DNA of 64,000 bases, from the NCBI RefSeq assembly GCF_000234665.1, contig NC_018336.1, positions 1,033,069 to 1,097,068 on the forward strand, in the 5' to 3' direction. The notes beneath the pieces are model-generated. The model was not told where the DNA came from and searched no databases. It worked only from the letters and a program-made list of their open reading frames with translations. The position numbers and the translations under genes were made by a program. Positions 51,785 through 63,889 of this stretch are shown one piece after another (the stretch's first letter is position 1; every line of letters starts with the position of its first letter). The DNA comes from Leishmania mexicana MHOM/GT/2001/U1103. Taxonomy: Eukaryota > Euglenozoa > Kinetoplastea > Trypanosomatida > Trypanosomatidae.

Positions 51785-52461
51785 TTTCCTTCACTGCAGT
51801 GAGCACTCTCGAACTTTCCCTTCTTGACCTCCGCCGCGTCCCTTCTTCCCCCCGATCCACTCCAACCCCCCTCAACCCCTCCTCGTATTCTTGTTGCTTC
51901 CCGACTACGAGGTTAGGATCACGACGACCGTCATACATACCTCGAGCGGGTATTCGTTCTTTTTTTTCTTAGTTTCCGCCTCTTTTGTTTACATATATAT
52001 ATTTCGTTCTTCCTCTCTTTCTTCTCTTTTTTTTGTTTGTTTTCTAGCCCTCGCGCTAGCAGCCTCTCTTCAACATCCTCTCCGCTTTCGGCGCAGCCGC
52101 CACCGGCAATCGTGAGCTTATCGCACTCATATATACAAAAGGAAATAATAGCAGTAGCCGAAGCAGAAGAAAATTAAAAAAAAGAACGGCAGAATACTGG
52201 TCGTGGTTGTGTGTATGCCTGTGTCTGTGTGCGGTAGGCTGACCGTTGTAAGCTGTTTGTCCTTCTCCTTCTTTCTCCTCGTCTGCCTTTCTTTTTTTTA
52301 TATAGCTCTTCGGCTGCAATTTCTCTCACCACCGGCACCTTCTGCGCACGTGTTGTGCGTGTGTCTCGTGGGTGTTGGGTGCTTGCGTCCGTGTGTGTGT
52401 TTCTCTTTTTTATTCTTGCGCTCTTTTTTTTTTCGCCGCTTCGCCTCCTACCGGTGTGCCA

Positions 52462-52489
52462 GTGTGTGTGTGTGTGTGTGTGTGTGTGT
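52462..52489. repeat. GT dinucleotide microsatellite
   Basis: About 14 perfect GT units. Confidence 0.85.
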
Positions 52490-55400
52490 TGCGCGTGTGT
52501 CTGTGGACAGCTTCGCCACCACCGCCTTTGACGCACCCACTCTCGTTCGCCTGCACTCGCACCACCACTCTCGCGGTTGCCTCTTCAGACTCGTGTCTGT
52601 CCTGAAATAAGGACCACGAAAAAGGTTGTTATTTTCGAGGTGTCGAGGAGACCTTGGTGCGGACAAGCGCCCATACACACAGACGCAAGTGCGCGAAACA
52701 GCGAGGGGGAAGCCGACAAGGCTGCTGATTCTGCAAGTGCGGAAGAGATTTAGCATACAACGCCGACACACACCCACACACACACACATAAAACGATAAG
52801 GGGTGGAATTTGCGAAAACGAGGGGTTGACAATTTTGTTTTTTTTTTCTTGTGGCTTTGCATCAGGCAAGCATATCCTCACACCTTTCCCCCTCCCCCTC
52901 CTTGTCGACCTGCGCACCAAGCAGCGCCCTGAGCTCTTCCACACCCCTCCCCTCCCCTCCCTCTCCGTCCATCTATTCCTCTTGATACCGCTTCTCAGCT
53001 GCTTTTTTTTCTTGTGCATCGCTTTAATTTTCTGTTCTGTTTATTCTGTATCCTGAGTGCCCGAGTATATTTGCCGCCATATTCGTGGTGGAACGACGAC
53101 ACACGGACAACCTTCTCCCCTCCCCCCCCCAAAATACCAAAGAACAACAACAACCCTGAGTACCCGTGTGCCGTGGGTGGAAGCAGGAACGGAAATCATC
53201 TGCTTTATTTTTCTTGCGGTTGCCGTGTCTGTGCTTGTATGCGTCTGCGTGTGCGTCTTCGCGCTCTCTTCTTTCTTATTTTCCCAGTACTGCTTTCTTC
53301 CTTTTTTGTTGGTGGTGGTGGTGGTGTTTGCGTGCCTCGCACTTGCTCTTGTTGTCTCGCTTGGCTATTTATCCCTCCCTCTCCACCACTACACGCCCCC
53401 TTTCCTGTCGTTCTTCGCGTGTTTGCGTGTGGCACAGTTCCTGCGGTTCGCACCCCCTCCCCCTTCCTCGGACCTTCTTCTTCCTTTTCTCTACTTTCTG
53501 TCTCTTTTCCTCCCCTCTCTCTTTTGCCACAGTTTGTGCTGCTCTGGGTTGCACCGTTCCGTGTGTGTGCGTGTGTCTCGGTGGTGGCGCAACGCGTCAG
53601 AGCCACTCGATTCTCTCGTGTTGGATTGCATGTATGCTCGGATTCGCTCTTTGCCTTGACTTCTCTTGACACTTTCTCGGTGTGCCGTTCTCTCTCTTCC
53701 TTTCTTCTTTTTTGTTGCCGTTGGTTGTTGTTTTCTTGTTGCTCGAATTCTTTGTCTTCGCGGTCGACATCTTCCATCGCGACTTTGTGGTCTTGACTCT
53801 CTCCTCCGTGTTCCCCCCCCCTCCCCTCCCTTCCGTTCCCTTCCCTTCCCTCCCTCTGTGGTTGCGTGTGCGTGTGCTCTTTCTCAGCTTCTGTTTTTTG
53901 GTGGCTCTTTCAAAAAAAAAAATTATTTTGTGTGTGTGTGTGTGTTTTCCTCCTCTGTAGTTTGCCCTTCTTATCACGCCTCACGTTGTCTCCTTCACAC
54001 TACCTCTCGCGTAGGTGTTTGCTCTTGGCTTTCTGGTCGATTTATCTGCACTTGCTTCTTAGCACTCTGTCTCTCGGTATTTCTTTCCCTGCACTTCTGG
54101 AGGTCTCACCTGCTCAATCTCTCCCTCTCTCGCACGCGCACGCTCTCTCTTCTTTTTTTTTCGCTTACACCCTTCTCCTTTCCCTATCCGTTTCTTTTTT
54201 TTCCTGGTTTCGTCGCCTCCGTCCGTCCGTCTGTGTGTGTGTGCTCTATTTGGTTGTTTGCTCTTCCTTCTTCTGTCTTTTCCCTGCTTCGCTCTCTCTC
54301 TTTCATTGTCTGTTTTCCTGGTGTGTGCGTGTGTGCGTGTGTGCGAGCGCGTTGTATAGGCTTCCCTCCTTGTGTCCTGCGAGTTTACGTGTGCGCATCG
54401 GTGTTGTTGTTGTTTCTTGCGCTTATACTTTCTTGCGTGTGCGTGCGTGCGTGCGTGTGAGTGTGTGTGTTTAGTGATCTATCACACTTTTTTTCGTCGT
54501 CGTCTGACAAGTCTCAGCTGTTTCCTTTTGTCGTCTTGCTCGCCCTCTCTTCGAGTTGGGCACCTTTCCTTTTCTGTTCCCAGTCTCCCTCTTTTTCCAT
54601 TTATACCATCCTCCTCACCCTCCCCTTCTCCCCCCCCTCCCACCGTCACCCCACCCCTGATTGTACCTCATCTTGCTCCATCTTTTTTTCCTCGTCTGTG
54701 CGACCTGCTACGCTTGTTGTGCACTTCTGTTGTTGTTTCCGTTCGTCATATTTTGTTTTGTTTGGCTGTGTGGTGGTGTTGTCGTTTCCCTGCCGCCCTC
54801 TCGTAGCGTTGCATTCTCTCTGGCTCTCCTCCCTTGCGCAAGTTGTTGGTGTTTTTGTGTTTTTGTGTGTGTGTGTGTGTGTGTCTTCTGCAGTCGTGCG
54901 CTGCTGCCGTTTCTTCTTTTCGCATCCCCCGACCGGGCAGCGCCAAACACGCACAAGGGGAAGGAGCACCGAAGCGCAGTCCGCACAGTCACAAATAAAA
55001 GCACACGCAAAAAAAGACATACTAAAAAAAATTCTCTTCTGGCACATCGGTCGCCTCCCCACCTCCCCCCTCCCTCCGCTAAGGAATCCTCAGTATCTGT
55101 CATCAACCCCACCACCTCTCACACCTTCCGCTACCGCAGCCGCAACAGAGAGACGTAACGGGAGAAACGAAGAAGCACCCACCCACCCACATACGCACGA
55201 GAAAGCGAGGTATAATAATTGTGGGGCCCCGAGCTGAGGAGGCGTACCTCCAGCCGACCCGTCCTTGTTTCCTCCACACGCCCCAAGCACTCTGAAAAGC
55301 AGCGAGACGAAAGAAGAAGCGACCCAGGAAGTAAGGTACAGAAGCGAGCGCTCAATCAACATACTATCAACGCTCGATCTAATCATACACCCACGTCCAC

Positions 55401-55618
55401 TTGAGCACCTCCTCGGTGGCGCACGTGTCTGCACCTGTGTGCGTGTTCGCTGGCTCTTTTTATTTCCTTTTTGTTGTTGTTGCCTTCTCTATTGGGAGCG
55501 GGTGGGTGGGGTTTGGGCGGGTGTATTCACGGAGTCTTTTTTTTTGTTTGGTTGTTCTTCTCCAATTGCCTTTCTAGCACACCATCAAAATTCTTTTTCT
55601 CCCCTGTACCTCAATCAT

Positions 55619-55642
<24 letters not shown>
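55619..55642. repeat. CA dinucleotide microsatellite
   Basis: About 12 perfect AC units. Confidence 0.85.
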
Positions 55643-55649
<7 letters not shown>

Positions 55650-57945
55650 CCAACTTGTTCGGACATCGAAAAAAAAAACGCGCTCTTCCGCCCACACGCG
55701 TAACGCCCACCTTCCTTCGTCTTCGTCTCCCCTTTCGTCAAGCACGAAACGAAAACGAGAGTTGCCGTTGTAGGCGTCAGCGAACAGCACAGGGAGTCAG
55801 GAGAGGATCGGGACAGGTTACGCGGCAGAGGAAATAAAAGGTAAAAATACGGAAAAAAGGGAAAAGGAAAAGGGCCTGACAAGCGCCTCTACTTGCTGTT
55901 TCTGCGGTCGCGTCCGCAGTCGGACATCATTTTTTTTTTCTCTTCGCTTCTTCTCTTCTCTCCCGCCATTGTCCCCACCCCGTCCCTACTTCCTGCGTGA
56001 TTGTGAGCGGGGATTGAGGTAGAGCGACACGTAAAAAAAAAGTACGCAAGGGCAGAGTAAGTGAGTTCTCCTGTTATATCTGTGAACGAAGGACAAGCAG
56101 CGAAGGATAGCGCAACGTTTGTGCGCACAAAGAGGAGGCAATCAAGGAAGAAGCGAGTGGCTGGCGCTTGAGCGTTTGTCGATACAACGAGTGGTCGGAA
56201 GAAACTCGTCGCTGTGGGTGTGTTGGTGTGTGCTCGCACATTGGTCGACCGACGCCTGTCCATCACCCGATTCGCATTGCTGCTTGGCAGATTAGCGTGC
56301 GTTCTTTGCTTTGTGTGTGAGTGCGTGTGTCGGGGTGGTTTCAGTGCTTACGTCTTGCCTCAGTGTAGTGTGTGGAGAGTGTCAGGGGGTTTCCGTGTCC
56401 ACCCTTCTAGTTGTGTTGGCGTCTCTCTGTTTCTTCTTGCTCTTCCTTTTGTCCGCTCTGCCTTGCTTGGCCCACCATCGTTCGCATTGCTTCCCTATCC
56501 TTCTGTGCCCCATCGTCATCATCATCATTCTTTTGTTTTTCGTAATTGAGAGATACAAGCTCTTTGTTAGTCGCTCTCTCTTTCTACCTCTGTGGTTCTC
56601 AGACTTGTTGTCGCTGCTGTCTCCCCTTCTCTTACCCAGCTCGTATCGCCTCCTCATCGACGCACTTCATTGTATTCTCCACAACCGCTTCCCATCTCCC
56701 GTTGCGCACTCGTCAGAGCAGGTCTGTCTGTATCCGTGCGCGTGCTTCTGTGCGTGTGTGTTTCGTTCGTGCATGCGCGCCTCCCTTGTGACTTTTTCTC
56801 CGTGACTCTCTTCGTTTACTTGCTTGATCAACACCCTTTTCCCATTCCTCCTCCTCCCCTCTCTCTCCACCCCCTTCCCCTTCCCCCTTCCTGTGTCTCC
56901 CACGCCTTTTTTTCGGTTTTCTCTCCCCTCCCTCGCTTCCTTTTTTTTCTTCTTCCGTTTTCGTAACCGATCTTGGGTTTCTAGAGCTTGTTCTCTTGGC
57001 TTATTTTCTCTCCTCGTATTTCTTTTTTTGTTGTTTAAGCTTTGCCGTCTCCGCTGCGTGCTTTCTTATTTATTACTTTGTGTGTGCCTGTGTGCCTGTG
57101 TGTGTGTGTGTGTACCTTCGTGCACGTGCGTGTCTTTCCGAGTCCTTTTTTTTCTCCTGTGCGTGTTTCTCTCTTTTTTTCTTTCTCCTGCTTGCTGTCG
57201 GTGTTGCGCTGTCGTTGGGTCAGCTCGCTGTTCTTACCATTCAGCTGTCGAAGTCAAACAAACCGGAGCGACGGAGGATTTCTATCGCCTTCACCCCCCC
57301 CTCACTCCCACTTTCCTCCTCACCCTTCCCTCTCTTCCTCCTCTCGTTTTTGTTTCGCCTTTGTTCTTCTCCGTAAGGGGCCCACTTTCTCTCTCCCTCT
57401 TATGCTCGTGCGTGTGTGTGTGTGTGTCTGCTCCGCATACCTTATCGTCGCATCTCTCTATCTCAGTACCTGATTGTGTGTGTGTGTGTGTGCGTTTTGG
57501 TGCCACGTGAACTCGACAGAGAGTTTACGCAGTTCCTCTTTCGCACCCCACGTTCTCCCCGCTGCCTTCTTCAGCCTCCTCCCTCGTCGCCTGACGGGCC
57601 CGCAGGACTAATCGGTGAAGGAGGCGATCTTCGGTAGATATACGTGTGCAACGAGAGACAAACAAAAACGGGCAACAACGACAAAAAAGGCAAAGCGAGA
57701 GGGCCTGCTTGTGTGTGCGTGTGTGTGTGCACTAGTTTTTGGTTGTTGTTTCTCCTCTACCGTGCAGTTTCTTCTTTTCTTTTTTTCTTTGTACTTTGTG
57801 CTCGCCTCACTGCCTCTTTCAATTTCCGTGTGCCTGTGCGCGTGTGTCTCCCGCATACTTACAGGAACACGCAACACAGAGGGAGAGGGTAGACGTTCGC
57901 GAGAGGCTCAGCAGCAGCGAGCAAGGAAAACGCAAAAAAAAACGA

Positions 57946-58027
57946 AGCTGTCGTTCGTCGTCTCTCTTTCTCCCTTCTCTTTTTTTTGGTTCTCGGGGTA
58001 TCCTCGGTGGCTGTTTATTCGGTGAAG
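57946..58027 (+). promoter_or_regulatory. Predicted polypyrimidine tract and spliced-leader acceptor for hnRNP F/H
   Basis: A T/C tract at about 57952-57988 is followed by a stretch without any AG until 58026-58027. Splicing there would give a 5' UTR of about 290 bases. Other pyrimidine tracts upstream could offer competing sites. Confidence 0.45.
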
Positions 58028-58030
58028 TGG

Positions 58031-58057
58031 ATGGAAAGGCCCCCTTGCGAGCCATAA
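58031..58057 (+). other. Possible short upstream open reading frame
   Basis: An ATG at 58031, four bases after the predicted splice acceptor, opens an eight-codon frame closed by TAA at 58055-58057. No other ATG occurs before 58318. If the acceptor is correct, ribosomes would meet this frame first, and it could lower translation of the RNA-binding protein. Confidence 0.35.
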
Positions 58058-58317
58058 GTCAACGAAAACATACGCGTATCCCCGCTCATACGCATCTTGG
58101 TGAAGTGTTTGGCGCCTGGCCTTCCTGTTCCTCCGCCCATTCTTCCTGACTCGACTGTGCACACGTACGCACACGGCGCCTGGTGCGAAGTTCTCATCCC
58201 CAGGAAGCCCGAAATTAAGGAAGGAAGGTGGTGCCGCCACTTCGTTGGTGACAAGTGGGCCCAACCCCGGGTTTGGCTTGCCAAAGGGGCCACGGAACCA
58301 GTTCCACAAGTTGGTCG

Positions 58318-59625
58318 ATGCGCAGACGTGTTCATAGTGCTACGACAGCATCGGCTTTCACCTTTGGCGCTGGTTTACCGATGCCGCATTTCATTGGGGC
58401 AGTGCCGCAGGCATACGCGTCACCGACGTTCTTCAGAGATCCGACTGCCCTGCATGGTAACGACGGAGTCGGCATAGCATCAGTGGCTTGCAAGCCTTCT
58501 TCGTCACAGCAGCAAGCAGAGCTGCGCGCGAATCGAAGCGACAGTCGCGTGGTGCCACCGCCACGGCGGCCGCCAAATCCAGCGCACGACCACGACAGTC
58601 GAGAAGAGAGGAGTTTCATCTTTCAGCTGCGAGGCCTTCCATTTGCGGCAACCCGAAAAGATGTCGAGTCTTTTCTGCGCACCGTCGACTACGATCAGTT
58701 GGATGTGGGAACGTTGGCCACAGGAGAGTCGAGCGGCAACGCGTTTGTGGAGTTGCACGGTTTGCGTGCAGCCGAGAAACTGGGCCGTCTGCACAACACG
58801 GTCATCACCGTCGCGGCAGATGCCGACATGCCGGCGCGCGAACGGCCCCGGCCTCGATACGTTGAGGTGCTGGACGCTGATGCTGCGAGGAGAGAGCAGG
58901 TGCTGCGCATCGATGCGCTCACGGCGAGGAGCGCTCTGCCGCTTCCGCGGCGCTTACGCGCTACGGCTGCAGCAGCCGCAAACACATCCTCTGTATCTGG
59001 TACTTCCACTGATGCGTCTCAGCAGCAGCAGCATCCGGTGCTACAAATGCCGCCTCAGGCTTTTGTTCAGCCGCCACCACAGGTGTCTGCAGAGGGTGGT
59101 GTTCGGTACTTCACCACTTCGCCGTTGACGCCGCTATCCCTGTCGTCCACGCTAATCACCCCCGTCTCGTCGCCGCACTTCGTGGATGTGCCAAGGTATG
59201 TTGGCTCCCCAAGCGCAGCGTGGAATGCGTACGCGCAGCAGCATCAGCAACAGCGTGCACCTCCACTGTCATCATCGCCGATGACAATGCCGCATATTGT
59301 GGCTTCACAGGCAGCGCCTGTAGGTTCCTCTGGGGTACCGCCGATGCTGCGTATCCAGAATGTTGAAGGCGGCGGGGCGATGCGTAGCGCGACTTCAGCA
59401 CCCTCGCCCTTCTACCAGTTTGTCACTCCGGTAGCTCCCCAGACACAAGATCCGCAGCAGCAGCGCGTCCTCAATACACCGAATGTTTCTTATTATGTTG
59501 TCGCTGCGGTATCCTCGCCTGCGATGGTGACGGAGGCGCGGAACACCTACTATGTGGCGCCGCTGTCATCCACACAAGCGGCCACTCCCGGCAGCTATTA
59601 TTACTTGAGCGGCGGCAGTCCCTAG
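58318..59625 (+). CDS. hnRNP F/H-like RNA-binding protein (quasi-RRM)
   Basis: This is a protein of 435 residues from the ATG at 58318, with one RNA-recognition fold at about residues 100-184. It begins FIFQLRGLPFAATRKDVESF, has GNAFVEL at the RNP1 position, and closes with PRYVEVLDAD. RGLPF and YVEV are hallmarks of the quasi-RRMs of hnRNP F/H, which bind G-tracts. The rest is Gln/Pro/Ser/Ala-rich and probably disordered, with Gln runs and a Tyr-rich C-terminus (SYYVVAAV, SYYYLSGGSP). A T. brucei hnRNP F/H homologue is known to affect trans-splicing choice and mRNA stability between life stages, so a similar role is likely. ATG 58318 is the first ATG after a short upstream frame; M22 at 58381 is an alternative. 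The gene stands alone in very long pyrimidine-rich flanks. Confidence 0.82.
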   Translation: MRRRVHSATTASAFTFGAGLPMPHFIGAVPQAYASPTFFRDPTALHGNDGVGIASVACKPSSSQQQAELRANRSDSRVVPPPRRPPNPAHDHDSREERSFIFQLRGLPFAATRKDVESFLRTVDYDQLDVGTLATGESSGNAFVELHGLRAAEKLGRLHNTVITVAADADMPARERPRPRYVEVLDADAARREQVLRIDALTARSALPLPRRLRATAAAAANTSSVSGTSTDASQQQQHPVLQMPPQAFVQPPPQVSAEGGVRYFTTSPLTPLSLSSTLITPVSSPHFVDVPRYVGSPSAAWNAYAQQHQQQRAPPLSSSPMTMPHIVASQAAPVGSSGVPPMLRIQNVEGGGAMRSATSAPSPFYQFVTPVAPQTQDPQQQRVLNTPNVSYYVVAAVSSPAMVTEARNTYYVAPLSSTQAATPGSYYYLSGGSP

Positions 59626-62600
59626 TGCCTTCTCCCTTTTTCTTGCCATCCCCGCTGAACGGCCACCTCGAGGTCTACAACGGTGGCGATAATCATGCCT
59701 GATCAGCATCCTTTTTTTTAGTGTGCACGTTGATGCGCTTCTCTCTGTCTCTCTCTTTTGGCGTACGTTGTGTTGTGTTGTTGTTTGATGTCATCCTCGT
59801 CGTGTTTTTTTTACTGCCGCTCTCTCTCTCTCTCGATCTCTGCCCTTCATTTTTTTTTCTTTGACCTCCTCTCGTCTATCAGATCCCCTGTAGCCCTTTT
59901 TTTACTTGGTAATACTCCGCACAACCCGACCGACGAGCACTGTCGCTCTGCTTCGCTTTGTTTTGGTTGTTTGTTTTTCTCCGTTTTCTTTCGTCGCTTT
60001 TTTTTTGGTGGTGTTGTCGGATCCGCTTCCACTCCTAGACGAACCGAGGGGGAGGGACATGAGAAAAGAGTGGCACCATGAGCAGTCGTACTCTCCCCCC
60101 TCCCCCCCCTCCCCACACACACCAACAACACCAACACTTCTGGACCCGGTCTCCATCGATCACCGATCCCTACTCTCTCCCCATACGGGTTTGCCCAAGC
60201 GATACTTTCTTTTTTTTGCTCTCCGGTTCTTCTCCTTTGCTGCTTGGCTCCTCCGCCCTCCTCCTCTTTTCTTTAAATGGTTTCGCTTCATACCAACGAA
60301 GTTTACGTTTTTTTTTTTGCGTTTTCATTTCGTTTCGGTGTGCCGGTGTGTTCCTGTGCGGGTGGTGCCTCTCCTCTCGTTTCCCTCGTTTTCTCTTTTT
60401 TTCCTCGGTTGTTCATCTCCCTTTAAAACTCACATTCCTCCTCCCCCCCCTCTCTCTCTCCACGTCCTTTACACAGTCTTCTCTCCTCTTCCCCCGCCAC
60501 TTGCTTTCTGTGTGCGCGTTTTCTTTGTTTCTCATTTCCTTACCCCACCCTCAGTTCCCCTTCTCCATCTTCTGCGCTTCCCCCCCTCTCGTCTCTCTTC
60601 CTCATACTCTGCGCATATACATATGTGCGTGTGTGTAGTTTTCTCGCGCGTGCTCCCTCCCCTCATCCCCACCCTGTACAAGCACATACGATCAAGGGAA
60701 ATAAAAACAAAATCTTTCCGATCATCATCATCTTTCACGTTTTTCTGCTTTCTTCGCTCTCTTTCTCTGTGTACTCTCACTTCATTAGTAATATGTTTCC
60801 GTCTTTTGTGTGTGTGTGTGTGTGCATCTTTGGTCGTCGTTGTTTCTTGCTTGCTTCGCTCCGTGTGCAGTGGCTCTCTTCATCTTGCACTTTGTGTAGC
60901 TGTTTTCTTCATCTTTTTTTAAATGTTTCGGCCCGTGTTCTTCCGTGATGCAAGATGTCGTCTTATCCCCCCCCGTTTCCGTTGTTGTTATCCTCCACCT
61001 CACCTTCCTCTCGCCTCCTCTTTGCCCTTTTTTTTTCTTTGCTCTCTCTCGCGCGCGCGCCGGTGCGCTTCGTTGTCTCCGTCCTTCTCCCTTTTCTTTC
61101 GCACTTTTTTCATAACGATTCGTTCTGCCGCCTTCACACAAGGCGTCCACAGATGCGGACACACGAGTATACTGCACCTATGAGACTTGACCACTCTACT
61201 TACGACCACCCCGTCTCCCAATCCCCTTCTTGAACAGGAGCAGAAGATGAAACAAAGAAGGAGTCGAGGATCCTGTGATACCAGGCTTGCGTAGTGCTGC
61301 TGCGTTATCTGACATTGTGCCGTCGCCGCCGTCCCGCCCACCCCTTTCTCCCCCCACTTCTTTTAAGTACCGATTCCACGTGATTCTTCTTTTTCGTTTT
61401 GTGCCCTACGCCGAGAGGGTAAAATAGGCGGACGTCGGCGTTCGAGAGTGCGTGCGTGGGGGGGGGGGGCTGTGCACGCTCGTTCTCTACCTCCGCTCAT
61501 CGTTTACGTTTCTTTTTTCTTTCCTCTGTTGATTGCTTCCCCCCCCCTTTCTTTGCCCGGTGGTGCTGCCGATATCATTGTGTGCGTGTGCGCGTGTTTT
61601 CTTCGAACAGCGACAACAACAAAAAAAGACAAAACAAAACAGTGGCACACACACATATATATAAAGCCGGAGTGTTTCTATGTGTGTGTTGTTATTCTCT
61701 TTGTGTTTCTCCCTCTCCTTGTACGCCTCCTCTCCCCCTCCTCCTCCCTCTCTCTTTGCTTGTACCGCCCACCCCACTTTGCCCGCCTCCCTCTTCACCT
61801 CCTCCGCCTCTCACTTCTCCCTTTCTTAGGTGCTTTTCCGTCATCCTTTCTCATGCGCGCGCTTGCTCTTCCATTTCTTTTTTTTTGGTTTCCGGTTCTC
61901 CTGTCCCCAGCATCGTTTCTTTGTTTTCTCCCAAGCGGCGGACGGTGCGTGCGCACCTGTGTGCGTGAGAGGGGGGGAGGAAGGGAGAAGGAGGGGAGGG
62001 GGCGGCCTCGACGACGCGGACTATGAATCCGCATGCTGTTGAGCGCTTTTCTTTTGTTTTCCCCCTATCTCCTCTGTCTTCCTCCTCGTCCTCTTCCTCC
62101 ACATATTGGTGTTGATGCCCTTCCGCACATCCTCAAATCTACGTCGTCCGCGGACGCACCGCTTTGCCCCCCCCCCCTTTTTTCTCCCCTCACGTGAATG
62201 TGTGTTGCACTTGACCTTGTTTTTCTTTTCGAAGTGTTCTGCGCTTTCGTGTGCGTGTGCGTGTGCGTGTGCCTGTGTGTGTGTACGTTGTCTTGCCGTT
62301 TTCTGTGTCCGTTCTTCGTCTAGTCGTGTTTAGTCTTCCTGCCCGCGCAGTTTCTTTATTTTTTTCTTTTTGATTTTGGCGCCATACGAGTGCGTTCATG
62401 TGTGTGTCCGTGCGTGTGTGAGAATATGGGCTATATATATACGTTTTTTTTTCAATATATACATCTGCACGGATACTTTCTACGACCTCCTCCCCCCTCC
62501 CACCTGTTCCTGCGCTTTTTTGCTTTATCTTTTTCTCGAACCTACCTGCGGCACGTTTACGTCTGCGTGTGTTAGTGGGTGTGCGCACGCCATCCCCCTT

Positions 62601-63889
62601 TCCTCTCCCGCTTCTAGGGCAACCGTATATATGTGCGTATTCTGCCCCCTTCTTTCTCTTGCTCTTCCTTTTTTCTTTTTCGCCTTTTCAGGTGAACGTC
62701 TGTGTGTATGCGCGTGTGCATCGCTCCCTAACTGCGTGCTGGTGTGCCACCTCTCTCACGACCTCACCCCCCCCCCGCTTCCGTCTCTCCCGTTAAAGGC
62801 AACGCGCGCACATGCTAGTAAAGCTGGCCAGTCAACTTCGCCTTTCCTCTCTCTCCATCGCTGCGCCGCTGCACACTCACGTAGACTTAATAGAGGCACT
62901 GAACAGGGAACGAAGAAAAGGCATTCGCACAGGCACAACAGTGTAGCTAACACGGCTACAAACCACTTCCCTCTGCAACTCGCATGTATATGCTTCATGT
63001 GGATAATAGCAACCGAGAAAAAGGGCGGGACGCAAAAGCGGGCTACCCATTCTCCTACATCGCTGTCTTTTTTAATTATCTTGCTTCTTGGATGTTTTTC
63101 TCTTTTTAGGGGGAGGTTTTTGCTGTGTTGTTCCATCAACCTTCACACCCCCTCCCCCTCTCGCGTGGTGTCCGTTGATCGTGCTCTCGACTGTCGATTT
63201 TCTCGTTCTTTTTTTTCGTTGTGTTTTGACTCCACCGTCATCTCCCTCGAGGTTTGCCGTCGTTCATGGCTGCATCCTCTCGTCTACCCCTTTCCGTCTT
63301 CCAGCTCTCCTTCGTACCTTCCTTTCCACCCCCAAACTCCCCGATGAGGGCTATTTTATATTTCATTTTGTGCCTCTTTGTGTGTGTGTGTGTCGAACTC
63401 GCTGGTACGGCAAACACCTCTGCCCAGTCGGTTCTGTGTATCCTTTTTGGTCACCGCAACTCGAGCCCAGTCCACCCCACCACACCCCTCCCCTCCCCGT
63501 CTGCCCACCACCACCTCACGCCTCTAATTTCCGTGAATACAAGCACTACTCCAGTTGCCCTCTCTGGTGCCTTTTTTTTCTTCCCATTTCTTCCCATTTC
63601 TTTTGTTGCTGTGCCCTTTCGCATAATGCTGGCTGCCGCACCATCGTATCCACATCCAGGCCTCACTTTGTGAGGCAGCTAAGGCCCTGCAGCCTTCCCT
63701 CAGGAATGCGTTCGGCCTCTCCGTTTGGGACGTGCAGGAATGGGCTCGCGCGGTGCAGAAGAAGCGTGACATCATGATCACTTTTGGACTGACTCACAAC
63801 GAATCGTGTCCGCGGCTGCCCTCCCGTGCCCCTTCGCAGCGGCAGGCTCTGGGGTCTCCTCGCGAGCGGGCGCATGCCTATCCACGGGC
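59626..63889. other. 4.3-kb pyrimidine-rich, gene-free region downstream of hnRNP F/H
   Basis: This region has the same T/C-rich character as the upstream region, with T7-T12 runs, a G12 run at 61458-61469 and TA tracts. No open frame looks coding. It probably holds the 3' UTR of the RNA-binding protein gene and more. Confidence 0.6.
61458..61469. repeat. Poly-G homopolymer, G12
   Basis: An uninterrupted run of 12 G, unusual in the otherwise T/C-rich strand. Confidence 0.85.

Larger units (their letters stand above)
50004..58317. other. 8.3-kb pyrimidine-rich, gene-free region upstream of hnRNP F/H
   Basis: Almost the whole stretch is T/C-rich on the + strand, with many T7-T10 runs, CT tracts, GT/CA microsatellites and short TA tracts. 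A 100-N gap lies at 51685-51784. Open frames in it are compositional (Ser/Leu/Phe/Cys-rich on +, Arg/Lys/Glu-rich on -) and overlap in all three frames. I see no conserved domain, tRNA or rRNA. It may contain a very long 5' leader, an unrecognised non-coding RNA, or a gene hidden at the gap. Confidence 0.6.

Noticed and set aside
53014..57510. Several 130-260-codon + strand frames (for example 53014-53796 and 53666-54460)
   Set aside because: They are translations of T/C-rich DNA into Phe/Leu/Ser/Cys-rich peptides, overlap each other in all frames, and mimic membrane proteins without any conserved motif.
48451..58317. Strand-switch region or transcription start in the long gene-free stretch
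   Set aside because: Genes on both sides are on the + strand and no - strand gene is present, so nothing in the sequence indicates a change of direction. A promoter cannot be excluded from sequence alone.
59906..60922. 338-codon + strand frame that looks like a membrane protein
   Set aside because: It is a Phe/Leu/Pro/Ser-rich product of pyrimidine tracts with overlapping frames of similar quality. Nothing suggests a real gene.
61990..62045. Possible tRNA-like fold near CGACGACGCGGACTATGAA
   Set aside because: No consistent acceptor, D and T arm pairing or A/B box could be traced by eye.
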